Counted from the first letter of the stretch, positions 17,011 to 26,430 are shown. The stretch is DNA of 64,000 nt from Leifsonia shinshuensis (GCF_031456835.1 NZ_JAVDVK010000001.1:2542001-2606000), one strand, 5' to 3'. Numbers and translations are program-made. The notes: generated by a model not told the origin, from the letters alone.

Positions 17011-17505
17011 TCAGACCCGCGTGGCGGGCCGGTTGACGCCGGCGCCGCGCGGGCTCAGGAAGATGCCCAGCGCGATCATGCCGACGGCCAGGACGAGGTG
17101 CAGCCAGTTGTCCGCCGAATTGACGGGCACGAAGTTGGCCGGGTGGTCCCCGCTGAAGAACAGGCCGTACAGCCAGATCACGGCGTAGACGATCCCGCCG
17201 ACGACGAGGTAGTTGCGGGACCCGAACCGGGAGGTCGCGAACGCGAGACCGGCGACGCCGTACAGCAGGTGCACGATGTTGTGGAGCACGGACACCTGGA
17301 AGATGCCGAGCAGCATCGCCATCGAGCCGTGGCCGGCGAACGACATGTCGCCGTAGTTCGTGGTCAGGCCCGGGATGAACCCGGCGAGGCCCACGACGAG
17401 GAAGACGATGCCGGAGGTCAGCGCGGCCTTCTGGACCGCGGTGCCCGCGTAGCGACGGTCGTCGCGGTCGGCGAACCCCCGGTCGGAGGGATGTGCGGTG
17501 GTCAT
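17011..17505 (-). CDS. DUF4383 domain membrane protein
   Basis: 164 residues with four membrane segments and the DUF4383 core (FQVSVLHNIVHLLYGVAGLA, NSADNWLHLVLAVGMI). The ribosome-binding site AAAGGAG precedes the ATG. Proteins of this family are common in actinobacteria and have no assigned function. An 88-bp gap separates it from the genes upstream. Confidence 0.85.
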   Translation of the reverse strand: MTTAHPSDRGFADRDDRRYAGTAVQKAALTSGIVFLVVGLAGFIPGLTTNYGDMSFAGHGSMAMLLGIFQVSVLHNIVHLLYGVAGLAFATSRFGSRNYLVVGGIVYAVIWLYGLFFSGDHPANFVPVNSADNWLHLVLAVGMIALGIFLSPRGAGVNRPATRV

Positions 17506-17593
17506 GGTGGGACTCCTTTCCATAACGGACGCAACCACCGGCGGTGCGGGACGGCGAGGCCTTGACAAGCCGACGTCACCACCACGCCGACGC

Positions 17594-17938
17594 TCACACC
17601 TCCGAGTCCTCCAGCCGCGGCGAGTAGAGCGTCGCTCCCGCGCGCAGGCGGATGACATCGTCCGTGAAGGAGGTCAGGTCCTCCCAGAGCACGAGGAACG
17701 AGCCGCGGGCGCGCCAGCGCAGGTAGCGCGCGACCAGCGCGGGCGCATCCACCCCCGTCCGCTCGTAGCCGGCGAACGAGCTGTGCGCGTGCGGGCTCAC
17801 CACGAGGCCGTGCAGGCGCGCGGCGGCGAGCAGGCCGTCCGGGGGTCCGTCGAGCACCAGGCGCGCGTCCACCACCTCGCCGAGCCACTCGCCCTCGGCG
17901 GACAGCACCGGGCTGCCGAGCAGGTCACTCAGGATCAT
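17594..17938 (-). CDS. Hypothetical protein, PRC-barrel-like
   Basis: 114 residues. The opening ILSDLLGSPVLSAEGEWLGEVVDARLVLD resembles a PRC-barrel strand pattern, as in small proteins that bind other macromolecules. No catalytic residues are evident. It overlaps the 146-residue gene upstream by 14 bp. Confidence 0.6.
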   Translation of the reverse strand: MILSDLLGSPVLSAEGEWLGEVVDARLVLDGPPDGLLAAARLHGLVVSPHAHSSFAGYERTGVDAPALVARYLRWRARGSFLVLWEDLTSFTDDVIRLRAGATLYSPRLEDSEV

Positions 17939-18365
17939 GGCGGCCTCCCGGGATGCGGGCGATCACGTGGTCGCGCATCCACCGTTCGGTCCAGCTCGCG
18001 TCGAGCGAGTCGGCGGCGACACCGAGGCTCACGACGATCCCCGGGTCGGCGACGACCTTCCACGGGATGCGGATGAAGCGCGAGTCCGGCAGGCGCCCGC
18101 CGAAGACGCGGGTCATCAGGACGGCGCCGGTGAGCAGCGCCTCCACGACCGGCGGCTCTCCAGCCTGGAGGCGGGCCAGGTCGTCGGGTGTCGTCAGCTC
18201 CAGGTCGTCCACCGTGCTGACCGGCACCGCGCGTGGGTCGAGGATCTGCCGGTCCAGCAGGTCGAGACCGGCGTCCAGGATGCGGCCGGCGACCTTAGGG
18301 GGCGTGGCCAGCCTCCGGTCCCGCGCCGCGCGCCGTCCCGCGCGCTTCTGCTTCCGCGTGGTCAT
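17925..18365 (-). CDS. Hypothetical protein with basic N-terminus
   Basis: 146 residues beginning with a strongly basic segment (TTRKQKRAGRRAARDRR) and otherwise globular without recognisable domains. It lies between the Nramp-like transporter (4-bp overlap) and the PRC-barrel-like gene (14-bp overlap), so it is expressed with both. Function unknown. Confidence 0.6.
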   Translation of the reverse strand: MTTRKQKRAGRRAARDRRLATPPKVAGRILDAGLDLLDRQILDPRAVPVSTVDDLELTTPDDLARLQAGEPPVVEALLTGAVLMTRVFGGRLPDSRFIRIPWKVVADPGIVVSLGVAADSLDASWTERWMRDHVIARIPGGRHDPE

Positions 18366-19594
18366 GCGCCCGCTCCTGTCACGATCATCAACGGGATGGC
18401 GGCGATCGACGCCACCAGGATGAGCCCGAGGTAGATCAGGCCGAAGAAGTTGGTTACCCGGCCGTTCACCTCATCGCCCATGTACTTGGGGTCGTTGGCC
18501 ACGATCAGGATCGGCAGGTAGGTCAACGGCAGGGCGATCGCCGAGAACACGACCGAGAACTCCGTAACCTGCACCGGGTCCACCCCCGTGAAGAGGATGC
18601 CGAGGGCCACGACCAGCGACAGGATCATCACGGCGTGGAACCGCGACGCCGACGCCGGACGCCGGAACTTGCCCCACGGCCAGCCGAAGAACTGGCCCAG
18701 GGTGTAACCGCTCGACAGGGTGACCTCGAGGGCCGCGCCGAAGGTCGCGGCGACGAAACCGAGGATGACGATGATGAGGCCGATCTTGCCGAGTGCCTGC
18801 GCCACCGGCAGCGCCGTCTGGAACAGCGACTCCACCTGGATGCCCTTGGGGAGAAGCACGACGGTCGCGCAGGCCGCGATGGCGAGCGAGAGCATGCCAC
18901 CGAGAGGGAAGCCGACCAGCACGTTCAGGCGGGACTGAGCGAGGTCCTTCTTCTTCCACTTCTCCTCGATCGCTCCGGACGAGAAGAAGAACACTTCGTA
19001 GGGCGTCATCGCCGCGCCGAACAGGGCGATCGCGTAATACCAGTAGGTCGCCGGTGACTCGTCGGTGTGCGGCGACGGCTGGAGCAGCACCTGGGACCCG
19101 AGGGCCGACCAGTCCGGATGGAGCAGGAACAGTGCGACGGCGAACACGACGAGAGACAGACCGAGCAGCCCGGTCACGTTCTCCATGATGGAGAACTTCA
19201 CGCGCCACACGACGATCCAGACCGCGATGGCGGCGACAGGGAACCACAGGATGGGCTCGATGCTGGACGCGAGCTGCAGCGCCAGCGCGATACCTCCGAT
19301 CTCCGCGGCCAGGGTCAGCAGGTTGATCAGGAACGACGCGGACAGGTTGGCGAGGGCGACGCGGGCTCCGAGCCGCTCACGGATGATCTCGAACGTCGCC
19401 CGGCCGCTCACCGCGGCCACCCGTCCGGACATCTGGGCGAAGAGGCAGATCCCGACGACCCCGACGAGGACCACCCAGGTGAGCGTCATCCCGAACCGCG
19501 ACCCGACGACGCTGTTGGTGACCAGGTCTCCGATGTCGACGAAGCCGCCGATGGCAGTCAGGACGCCGAGAGCGACCGCGAAGATCGCCTTCAT
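18362..19594 (-). CDS. Nramp-related divalent metal transporter with altered metal site
   Basis: 410 residues with about eleven membrane segments and the general Nramp fold. The two hallmark metal motifs are changed. The TM1 motif Asp-Pro-Gly-Asn is DIGD (residues 20-23), and the TM6 motif Met-Pro-His is replaced by TPY (in AAMTPYEVFFFSSGA). Loss of the sulfur ligand is seen in Nramp-related magnesium transporters, so magnesium or another hard cation is plausible (inference). Overlaps its two neighbours by 4 bp each. Confidence 0.8.
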   Translation of the reverse strand: MKAIFAVALGVLTAIGGFVDIGDLVTNSVVGSRFGMTLTWVVLVGVVGICLFAQMSGRVAAVSGRATFEIIRERLGARVALANLSASFLINLLTLAAEIGGIALALQLASSIEPILWFPVAAIAVWIVVWRVKFSIMENVTGLLGLSLVVFAVALFLLHPDWSALGSQVLLQPSPHTDESPATYWYYAIALFGAAMTPYEVFFFSSGAIEEKWKKKDLAQSRLNVLVGFPLGGMLSLAIAACATVVLLPKGIQVESLFQTALPVAQALGKIGLIIVILGFVAATFGAALEVTLSSGYTLGQFFGWPWGKFRRPASASRFHAVMILSLVVALGILFTGVDPVQVTEFSVVFSAIALPLTYLPILIVANDPKYMGDEVNGRVTNFFGLIYLGLILVASIAAIPLMIVTGAGA

Positions 19595-20055
19595 CCGCGC
19601 TCCAGCCGCTTGGACGTCGCGTCGAGCTGCTTCGCCAGCCGGTCGAGCTGCCGCCGCTGCCGGTCCAGGACGGCGCCGGTTCCGCTCCCCGCGGCGACCG
19701 CGCGCTGGGCGGCGGCCACCGCATCCTGGGCCGAGCGGATGTCGGACAGCACTTCGTCGCGGGTGCGGCCGATCCCCCCGAGCGCGGTCAGCGTGCTGAC
19801 GGTCTGCGCCTCCTGGGCGAGCGTGTCCGCGGAGTCGGTCAGGCCGGTATCGAGCACCGTGCCGAGCAGACGGTCGTCCTGCTCCAGGCCGAGCACGAGG
19901 CCGGCGGAGCGGGCGGTCGCGGCGGCGGTGCCGGCGGACTGGGACAGGCTGCTGCGCGCGGTGTCGTCCGCGGAGCACCCCGTCAGGGCTGCTCCGGCGA
20001 CGGCGCCGGCGAGCAGGAGGGCGGCGCCGCGGGCGGGCGGGAGTCCGTGGATCAC
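19591..20055 (-). CDS. Putative lipoprotein of the transporter operon
   Basis: 154 residues from the GTG at 20055. A hydrophobic leader ends in the lipobox ALTGC, and a long helical, Gln/Asp-rich segment likely to form coiled coil follows (RRQLDRLAKQLDATSKRLERG). A TACAGT hexamer lies 7 bp before the GTG, consistent with a leaderless transcript that begins the whole operon running to 13.6 kb. Perhaps an exported partner of the metal transporter; unproven. Confidence 0.65.
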   Translation of the reverse strand: MIHGLPPARGAALLLAGAVAGAALTGCSADDTARSSLSQSAGTAAATARSAGLVLGLEQDDRLLGTVLDTGLTDSADTLAQEAQTVSTLTALGGIGRTRDEVLSDIRSAQDAVAAAQRAVAAGSGTGAVLDRQRRQLDRLAKQLDATSKRLERG

Positions 20056-20157
20056 GACCGTGACTGTACGCCCGCTGGGAGTGGGGTGACAGTGGCGGTG
20101 GTGCAAGCGCCACGGCCGGCGGGTTCGAGCCCCCTCGGCGCGGCGGATCAGCCCGGG

Positions 20158-20460
20158 TCAGGCGTGCGGCGTGGGAGTGGGCTCGTCGTCGCGGCGGAAA
20201 CCCGCCGTGGCCTCTTCGTAGGTGGTGTGGCGGCGCGCCGGGTGCGATTCCGCGGGCGGCGGGACCTCGGCCTTGCCGAGGGCGTGCTGGACGAGGAGTT
20301 CGACGAGGGACGCGGCGGTCGTGTCCCGCGCGCGGGCGATCCGGACGAGGGCGGCGTACTCCCGCTCGCCCAGCCGGATCGTGAGGGGCATCCCAGCCGG
20401 GGCCCGGCCGGGCCCGTGGACGGACGCCGGCTCGGCTCCAGCCTCATGAGAGTCCTTCAT
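20158..20460 (-). CDS. Ribbon-helix-helix-like small protein
   Basis: 100 residues. The middle (MPLTIRLGEREYAALVRIA, followed by TTAASLVELLVQHAL) fits a ribbon-helix-helix DNA-binding fold as in CopG-type regulators and antitoxins. Both tails are Pro/Ala-rich. No toxin gene is adjacent, so regulation or plasmid-like partitioning roles cannot be assigned. An internal Met (residue 24) is a possible start. Confidence 0.6.
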   Translation of the reverse strand: MKDSHEAGAEPASVHGPGRAPAGMPLTIRLGEREYAALVRIARARDTTAASLVELLVQHALGKAEVPPPAESHPARRHTTYEEATAGFRRDDEPTPTPHA

Positions 20461-20630
20461 GTCTGAAGCCTCTCACAGGAGAGCGCTCTCGTCAGCAACT
20501 TTCTGTGTTCGTCAAGCGCACACGACCGTCCGGCGGCTCTTGCCGCGCGCCGAGGCTGCCGGAAAGATCGAGTCGTCGCGTGCCTGGCGCCACCCCGTTC
20601 CCCCCGGTCCACGGTGGCGCCGGCGCGACA

Positions 20631-20924
20631 CTAATCGGCGGGATCCTGGTCTTCGGGTGGCCAGGATCCCGCCGCCAGTTCGCGCAGACCCTCCTGCAGC
20701 CGGGCCACCACATCGCCCGTCGGGACCGCGGCGCCGGCGAGCGACAGGGCCATCGCCGACGATGCGGCAGCGCCCACGATCCGATGGATGCGCGGATCGC
20801 GCGCCCGCTCCCCGAGCGCGCGCTGCGCTGCTTCCGCCGCCTCCGCGAGCCGCGACGCGACCCGCTCCCGCACCGTCGCGTCCTCCGCCGCACCCGCCCC
20901 CAGCGCATCCACCGCATCGCTCAT
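20631..20924 (-). CDS. Hypothetical helical protein
   Basis: 97 residues from ATG 20924, alanine-rich and predicted helical (RERVASRLAEAAEAAQRAL), with no known domain. A longer in-frame start exists but would run through the 57-bp A repeat, so I chose the shorter form. The gene is reported with modest confidence because high GC alone can keep such a frame open. Confidence 0.45.
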   Translation of the reverse strand: MSDAVDALGAGAAEDATVRERVASRLAEAAEAAQRALGERARDPRIHRIVGAAASSAMALSLAGAAVPTGDVVARLQEGLRELAAGSWPPEDQDPAD

Positions 20925-20941
20925 CACGCCCCCGAGGCGAT

Positions 20942-20998
20942 CGAGCGGTGAGTCGTTGCAGGAATCCGGGTCGAGTGGCGACATCAGCTCACCACTCG
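20942..20998 (+). repeat. Solo 57-bp A element
   Basis: It aligns over its full 57 bp, without gaps, with the solo copy at 5701 and the four array copies near 58 kb. It ends in CGAGTGG, a 13-base loop and CCACTCG, then the GC-rich GGCGG linker seen after A in the array. Its right end supplies the stop codon and last codons of the histidine kinase gene. Confidence 0.8.
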
Positions 20999-23610
20999 GC
21001 GGCGGTCGCCGCCGTCGACGCGCGGCCGGCGAGGGCGGCATCCAGCGTCGCGAGGAGCGCGGCGGGCGTGAACGGCTTGGCCAGGAAGTGCGCGCCGTCG
21101 CGCTCGACCGCGGCGCGCGCGCCGGGCCCGGGCAGCATCCCGCTCATCAGGACGACGGCCGTCTGCGGGTGATCGGCCGCGAGACGCCGGGCGATCGCGT
21201 CGCCCTGCACCCCAGGCATCATCACGTCGGTGAGCACCGCGTCGTAGCTGCGTCCCTGCTCGAGCAGCTCCAGCGCCTCCGCGCCCTGTGCCACCTCGGT
21301 GACGAAGCCGCGCTGGTCCAGCGTCTGCCGCACGAGCTCGCCGATCGCGGCCTCGTCGTCCACCACGAGCACACGTCGGCCGCGTCCGGCGGCCGGGTCC
21401 GGCGCGGGCTCGCGGCGCGGCCATCCGCCCGCGGCACCCAGGGCCGGCCCGTCGGCCGGGAGGGTGAAGCCGATCGTGGTGCCCTCGCCGGGCGTCGTCC
21501 GCACCTCCAGGTCGCCGCCGTGCGCCTTCACGATCGCCGCCGACGTGGGCAGGCCGAGGCCCGTCCCGGTCTCCTTGGTGGTGAAGAACGGCTCCAGGAT
21601 GCGCCCGGCGGTCGCGTCGTCCATCCCGTGCCCGGAGTCGCTCACCTCGAGCCGCACGCTTCCGTCGCACTCGCCCGCGCGTACGACGAGCGTCCCGCCG
21701 TCGGGCATCGCGTCGCGCGCGTTGGTCACCAGGTTGACGAGCACCTGGAACAGTTCGGTGTCGTCGCCCGAGACGCTCGGGAGGCGGTCCGGCGCCTCGA
21801 CCCGCAGGTCGATGGATGCGGGCAGCGTCTCGCGGCAGAAGCGGGCGAGCTCGCGGAGCAGCGCCACCACATCCACCGGCGCGCGCCTGCCCTGCGAGCC
21901 GCGGGCGAACGACAGCACCTGCCGGATCATGGCCGCGCCGCGCTGGGCCGCCGCGTCGAGGGCATCGAGCATGTCGCGACGGCGCGGATCGTCCTCGGCC
22001 TGGCGCAGCAGCTGCACCGACATCAGGATGGGCGTGAGCACGTTGTTGAGGTCGTGCGCGATGCCGCCCGCCAGCGTCCCCAGGCTCTCCAGCCGCTGGG
22101 TGCGGATGCGCTGCTCCTGCTCGCGCCGGTGCTGCGTGATGTCGGAGTTCACCGCGAACACGGTCACCTGACCGTCCGCGCCCCGCGACAGCTGCCAGCG
22201 GCAGTCCGCGACGAGCACGGAGCCGTCAGCCCGGTTCTGCCGCAGCTCGCCCACCCAGTAGCCGTCGCGCCGCAGGGCGGCGTCCGCCGCGTCGAACTGC
22301 GCCGGGTCGTCGTAGAGCAGGTCGCGGATCGACCTCCCGACGGCCTGCGACGCGGGGATCCCGTAGATCGTCTCCGCGCCGCCGTTCCAGTAGCGGACCA
22401 CCCCTTCGAGGTCGCGCACGATGATCGCGTCGCGTGCCGCATCCAGCAGTGCCGCCTGGGCCTCCACCTGCCGCGTGTACTCGTCCAGCTTCTCTCGCGC
22501 GCGCTGGTCTTCGGTCACGTCGCGGACGATGATCGCGATGCCCTCCTCGGTGGGATGCGCGTCCACCTCGAACCAGCAGCCCCAGTCCGCGGCGAAGGCG
22601 CGGGCGCTTCCCGCCACGCCGCGATCCATCGCGTCGCGGTAGATGGACTCGAACGGACTCCCCTGCGCGGTCGGGAGCATCTCCCACAGCGTGCGGTCGC
22701 GGAGGTGCGGCTCGTCGATCCCGGCGAGCTGCAGCGCCCACGAGTTGGCGAAGGTGAACCGCCACCCGCGGTCGACGAACCCGATGGCGTCGTGCACCTG
22801 ATCGAGCGAGTCGCGCAGCAGCCGGGCCATCGCGCGCTGCTCCTCGCGGTGCCGCACGAAGGTCGTCACGTCGTGGAAGGCGCCGTGCACGCGGACGATG
22901 CGGCCGGTCTCGTCGCGTTCGGCCTCCCCGACGAGGTGGACGTGCATCCGCCGGCCCGACGCGTGCCGGACGGTGGCATGCAGGTCGAGGGGATCGCCGT
23001 GGATGATCGTGCGCTCGAACGCTGTCCACACCGAACGGTGGTCCTCCGTCTCGAACAGCTCGAGCGCCTCCGCATCGACCGGGACGCGGCCCTGCTGCAT
23101 CCCGAGCAGCCGGAACAGCTCGTCGCTCCACTCGATGCGTCCGGACTCGACGTCGATGAACCAGCCGGCGAACCCGGCGATGCGCGCGGCCATCCGCACC
23201 AGCGCCTCGTTGCCCGCCGCCGCTGCGGCGGCCCGTTCGACATCGCCGATGTCGCGGGCGATCGCGAGCACCGCCGCCACCTCGCCGTCGTCTCCGCGCA
23301 GCGGGATGAGCGTGACGTCGAGGAGCCGCACCGTCCCGTCCGGCGTGACGATGCGGGTCACATAGCGCCGGTTCTCGCCGGCGACCGCCTGGTGGAAGTA
23401 GGCGAGCGTCGGCTCGACGGAGTCCGGGTGCAGGAGGCGGGAGAACGGCATCCCGATCAGCTGGTCCGCCGGGTACCCGGTGAGCTCGACGAGCGCGCTG
23501 TTGGAGTCGACGAACGTCCCCGCCGTGTCGACGACGCAGACGCCGTCGGGGTGGCCGTGGAACAGCGCGTCGAGTCCGTGGAGGCGCAGCGCTTCGGAGG
23601 GCGTCGTCAT
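20989..23610 (-). CDS. Hybrid sensor histidine kinase with four PAS domains and a receiver
   Basis: 873 residues, soluble. Four PAS regions (about 10-120, 135-250, 265-375 and 395-500; the first contains GVCVVDTAGTFVDSNSALV, the fourth ARDAIIVRDLEGVVRYWNGG). The HisKA box LGTLAGGIAHDLNN holds the phospho-accepting His. The ATPase domain has NLVTNARDAM, DSGHGMD and GTGLGLP. The C-terminal receiver has VLVVDDEAA, the Asp in LTDVMMPG and the KPF lysine. A GTG one codon upstream is an alternative start. Divergent from two response regulator genes, its likely partners. The signal sensed is unknown. Confidence 0.93.
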   Translation of the reverse strand: MTTPSEALRLHGLDALFHGHPDGVCVVDTAGTFVDSNSALVELTGYPADQLIGMPFSRLLHPDSVEPTLAYFHQAVAGENRRYVTRIVTPDGTVRLLDVTLIPLRGDDGEVAAVLAIARDIGDVERAAAAAAGNEALVRMAARIAGFAGWFIDVESGRIEWSDELFRLLGMQQGRVPVDAEALELFETEDHRSVWTAFERTIIHGDPLDLHATVRHASGRRMHVHLVGEAERDETGRIVRVHGAFHDVTTFVRHREEQRAMARLLRDSLDQVHDAIGFVDRGWRFTFANSWALQLAGIDEPHLRDRTLWEMLPTAQGSPFESIYRDAMDRGVAGSARAFAADWGCWFEVDAHPTEEGIAIIVRDVTEDQRAREKLDEYTRQVEAQAALLDAARDAIIVRDLEGVVRYWNGGAETIYGIPASQAVGRSIRDLLYDDPAQFDAADAALRRDGYWVGELRQNRADGSVLVADCRWQLSRGADGQVTVFAVNSDITQHRREQEQRIRTQRLESLGTLAGGIAHDLNNVLTPILMSVQLLRQAEDDPRRRDMLDALDAAAQRGAAMIRQVLSFARGSQGRRAPVDVVALLRELARFCRETLPASIDLRVEAPDRLPSVSGDDTELFQVLVNLVTNARDAMPDGGTLVVRAGECDGSVRLEVSDSGHGMDDATAGRILEPFFTTKETGTGLGLPTSAAIVKAHGGDLEVRTTPGEGTTIGFTLPADGPALGAAGGWPRREPAPDPAAGRGRRVLVVDDEAAIGELVRQTLDQRGFVTEVAQGAEALELLEQGRSYDAVLTDVMMPGVQGDAIARRLAADHPQTAVVLMSGMLPGPGARAAVERDGAHFLAKPFTPAALLATLDAALAGRASTAATAAEW

Positions 23611-23684
23611 CACGCGGCCGGTCGCCGTGTCGGGTGGTGCATGCAGGGGATTGTAGGCCGGGCGGGCGGCCTACACTGACCGGC

Positions 23685-24068
23685 ATGGACACCGACCGGG
23701 CGGAGCCGACCATCCTCGTCGTCGACGACGACCCGCTGATCCGCTTCACCGTCGAGGCGGCGCTGGGCGCGCACGGGTACCGCGTGACCGGCTGGGCCGA
23801 CCCGCGGACCGCCCTGGACGGCGCGGATCCGGACGCGGTGCTGCTCGACGCCATCATCCCGGGATGTTCGCTCAGCGAATGCCTCGACCTTCTCGGTCGC
23901 CGGGCGGACGGCAGCGCCCGCCCGATACTGGTGATGAGCGGCTCCCTCACCCGACCCGTGGAGCTGGCCGCGACCGGGATCGGCTATCTGACCAAGCCGT
24001 TCACCCTCCCGGCGCTGCTCGAAGCGGTCGAGGGGCTCGTGGCGTCCACCTCTGGGACGGTGACATAA
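23685..24068 (+). CDS. Single-domain response regulator
   Basis: 127 residues, one receiver domain: acidic VVDDDPL, phosphoacceptor Asp in AVLLDAIIPG, and the conserved lysine in LTKPF. There is no output domain, so it may act as a phosphotransfer or protein-interaction partner of the divergent hybrid kinase. TACACT lies 7 bp before the ATG, consistent with a leaderless mRNA. Confidence 0.88.
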   Translation: MDTDRAEPTILVVDDDPLIRFTVEAALGAHGYRVTGWADPRTALDGADPDAVLLDAIIPGCSLSECLDLLGRRADGSARPILVMSGSLTRPVELAATGIGYLTKPFTLPALLEAVEGLVASTSGTVT

Positions 24069-24087
24069 AGGGGCAGGAGCCAGAACG

Positions 24088-24735
24088 ATGACCGACACCT
24101 CCGCACGCACGCGCACCCTCCGCGCCGTGGTGGCCGACGACGATGTCTTCACCGCGTCCATGGTGGCGTCCGCCCTCCGTTCGACCGGCATCGAGGCCGC
24201 GCAGGCGACCACCGCGGAGGAGGCGTGGGAGACCATCGTGGCGGTCGAGCCGAACGCCATCGTCACCGACCTCGACTTCGGTGGGGGCGACACCGGCGCC
24301 GAGCTGCTGTGGCGCGTGCACCGCGACCTGCCGTGGGTGGGACTGGTCGTGCTCACGAGCCACCTGTCGCCGGAGCTCGCCGTGGGCGACGACGCCCTCC
24401 CGCCCTCTGTCGTGTACCTGGTGAAGTCGCAGGTGAAGGATGTGGATGTGCTCGTGGCGGCCGTCGACGCGGCGATCGTCGGAGAAGAGCACCGCACCGC
24501 CGAGCCGGCCGGGGATGTGCGCACCGTGACGCGGGCGCAGGCCGAGGTGCTGCGGCTGGTCGCCTCCGGCGCCTCCACGCGGCGGATCGCCGCCGAGCGC
24601 GGAACCAGCGTCCGCGCGGTCGAGACCATGCTCGCGCGCCTGTACGCAGCACTCGGGGTGGATGCGGACGAGCAGGCGAACCCGCGCGTGACGGCCGCAC
24701 GGATGTGGCAGCAGGGGCGAGTGCGCATCCGCTGA
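24088..24735 (+). CDS. Response regulator with LuxR-type helix-turn-helix
   Basis: 215 residues. The N-terminal receiver has VVADDDVFTASM, the phosphoacceptor Asp in AIVTDLDFGG and a lysine in YLVKSQ. The C-terminal LuxR helix-turn-helix reads VTRAQAEVLRLVASGAS, followed by RRIAAERGTSVRAVETMLARLY. It starts 19 bp after the single-domain regulator and probably carries the transcriptional output of the pathway. Targets are unknown. Confidence 0.9.
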   Translation: MTDTSARTRTLRAVVADDDVFTASMVASALRSTGIEAAQATTAEEAWETIVAVEPNAIVTDLDFGGGDTGAELLWRVHRDLPWVGLVVLTSHLSPELAVGDDALPPSVVYLVKSQVKDVDVLVAAVDAAIVGEEHRTAEPAGDVRTVTRAQAEVLRLVASGASTRRIAAERGTSVRAVETMLARLYAALGVDADEQANPRVTAARMWQQGRVRIR

Positions 24736-24760
24736 GCCGTGGCCCTGGGTGGGGAAGGCG

Positions 24761-24982
24761 TCAGCCTCCGCCGGAGAGGAAGCGGAGCATCCGCTGCCAC
24801 ACCCCGTCGGGCATGGCGGCGCGCACCGTCGCATCGCCGTCGTCGGCGTTGTCCGCGAAACCGGAGAAGCCGCAGGCCTGGCACACCAGCAGGTCGCTGT
24901 GCACAGCGAGTCCCGCGCCGTAGTACGGATTGCGCACCAGCCGCGCGACACCCCGGCACTGCGGGCAGCGCGCCTCGCGCAT
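24761..24982 (-). CDS. Small zinc-ribbon protein
   Basis: 73 residues with two CxxC pairs (RCPQCRG and VCQACGF) forming a likely zinc ribbon, then an acidic loop and a C-terminal helix. No enzyme domain. Its stop lies 25 bp from the convergent regulator stop. Function unknown. Confidence 0.65.
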   Translation of the reverse strand: MREARCPQCRGVARLVRNPYYGAGLAVHSDLLVCQACGFSGFADNADDGDATVRAAMPDGVWQRMLRFLSGGG

Positions 24983-25236
24983 CGGCGGCCCCCTTCCGTT
25001 CACACCATCATGCGCCCGATGACCCTGATTCCCTGAGTCCCCTGTTCGCGGCGCGAACGGGCGCAGGACGCCGGCATCCGCCGTACCGCCCGGGCGCTGT
25101 CCCCCGTCGGGGGGCGAACCGGTGACGGTCGAATGAACACCGGGTGAAGCCCGATCCGCCGCCGTCCGGCCGCTTCTAGGATCGCTCACGCCGGGCCGTC
25201 GCCCGCGCTCCACCACCCCCTGGAGGCCTTCCGCCG

Positions 25237-26430
25237 ATGTCGACCCGCGCCCGGCTGACCGCGTTCTTCGCGGCACTCGCCGCGCTCGTGGTGGTCGCCT
25301 CGGTGCTCGCCATCGTGCTGCGGCCGGTGGCCGCGTCGCCGTCGGCGGGGTCCGCGTTCGAGATCAGCGCAGGTCTCGACGACTGCGGTCGCGGCTGGGG
25401 CCAGCCGGGAGGTACCGGCCCGGCTGCGAAGGCCGACGGCGGCGACCAGACCTTCACCGTCACCAACACCACCGTCGGCGGAATCGAGGTCTACCTGCAG
25501 TCGGTCGACAGCAAGCGCGTCTATCTGGACCTGGAGAGCCTCGGCGCCGGGGCGCACGCCACCGTTCGGGTCACGCTGGGCTCGGGGCGCTACCGCTTCG
25601 TCTGCCTGCCCGCCGACGCCGACCCCGCGCGCGGCCCCACCGTCGCCGTGGGCTCGCCGCCCGCCGGTTCGCACCTCACCCCCGGCATCGTGCCCGTCAC
25701 GCGCAACGACCTGATACCCGTCGCGAAGACGTACGCCGCGTGGGTCTCGGCACGGATACCGGTGCTGCGCCGCCAGGTCGCCGCGGTCTCCGCCGACGCC
25801 GAGGAGGGCGACTTAGCGGCCGCACGCCGCGACTGGATCACCGCCCACACCACGTATGAGACGCTCGGCGCCGCCTACGGCGCCTTCGGCGACCTGGGCG
25901 ACGAGCTCGACGGACTGCCCCGCCACGGGCTGACCGGCTTCCACCTGGTGGAGTCGCAGCTCTGGTCGGGCGCGCCCGCCGCGACCGTCGCGTCCTCCGC
26001 CGTCCAGCTCCTCGCGCTGGTCGACCGGCTGCCGTCCGCTTTCGCCGACGCGCAGCTCGACCCGGGCGAGGTGGCCCTCCGGGCTCACGAGATCGTCGAG
26101 GACGCCATCCAGGATGCGCTGACTGGTGCCACGGACGCCGGCTCGGGCACCGCGCTCGCCACCGTCGACGCCGAGCTCACCGGCGCCTCCGCCGCCCTCG
26201 CACCGCTCCACGCGGTTCTCGCCCCGCGCTACGACCGGCTGGCCGACACCGAGCAGGCGCTGGCGCAGGCGCAGACGCTCGTGGAGGCGTACCGGTCGCC
26301 CGACGGCACCTGGACGGCGCTCAGCACTCTCGACCGCACAGCGCGGGAGCGCCTGGATGCGGCGCTCGACCGCGCCGCCGAGCTGCTGGCCCCGGTGGCG
26401 GCCATCTGCGACCCGAGGAGGGACTCATGA
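25237..26430 (+). CDS. efeO: Iron uptake protein EfeO
   Basis: 397 residues. An N-terminal signal or anchor segment (LTAFFAALAALVVVASVLAIVL) precedes a cupredoxin-like domain and the M75 imelysin-type domain with the H-x2-E metal motif (GFHLVESQLW). EfeO binds iron outside the membrane and passes it to the EfeU permease. The ATG overlaps nothing upstream; TAGGAT at about 25176 may be its -10 box. EfeB starts 4 bp before the EfeO stop, but no EfeU gene is present in the window. Confidence 0.9.
   Translation: MSTRARLTAFFAALAALVVVASVLAIVLRPVAASPSAGSAFEISAGLDDCGRGWGQPGGTGPAAKADGGDQTFTVTNTTVGGIEVYLQSVDSKRVYLDLESLGAGAHATVRVTLGSGRYRFVCLPADADPARGPTVAVGSPPAGSHLTPGIVPVTRNDLIPVAKTYAAWVSARIPVLRRQVAAVSADAEEGDLAAARRDWITAHTTYETLGAAYGAFGDLGDELDGLPRHGLTGFHLVESQLWSGAPAATVASSAVQLLALVDRLPSAFADAQLDPGEVALRAHEIVEDAIQDALTGATDAGSGTALATVDAELTGASAALAPLHAVLAPRYDRLADTEQALAQAQTLVEAYRSPDGTWTALSTLDRTARERLDAALDRAAELLAPVAAICDPRRDS

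Noticed and set aside
20461..20630. Small RNA or gene between the ribbon-helix-helix and helical-protein genes
   Set aside because: I found no start with a ribosome-binding site, no clear promoter-terminator pair and no repeat in this 170-bp gap.
24983..25236. A possible truncated efeU upstream of efeO
   Set aside because: No membrane-spanning frame or FTR1 REGLE-type motif is found in any frame of this interval.
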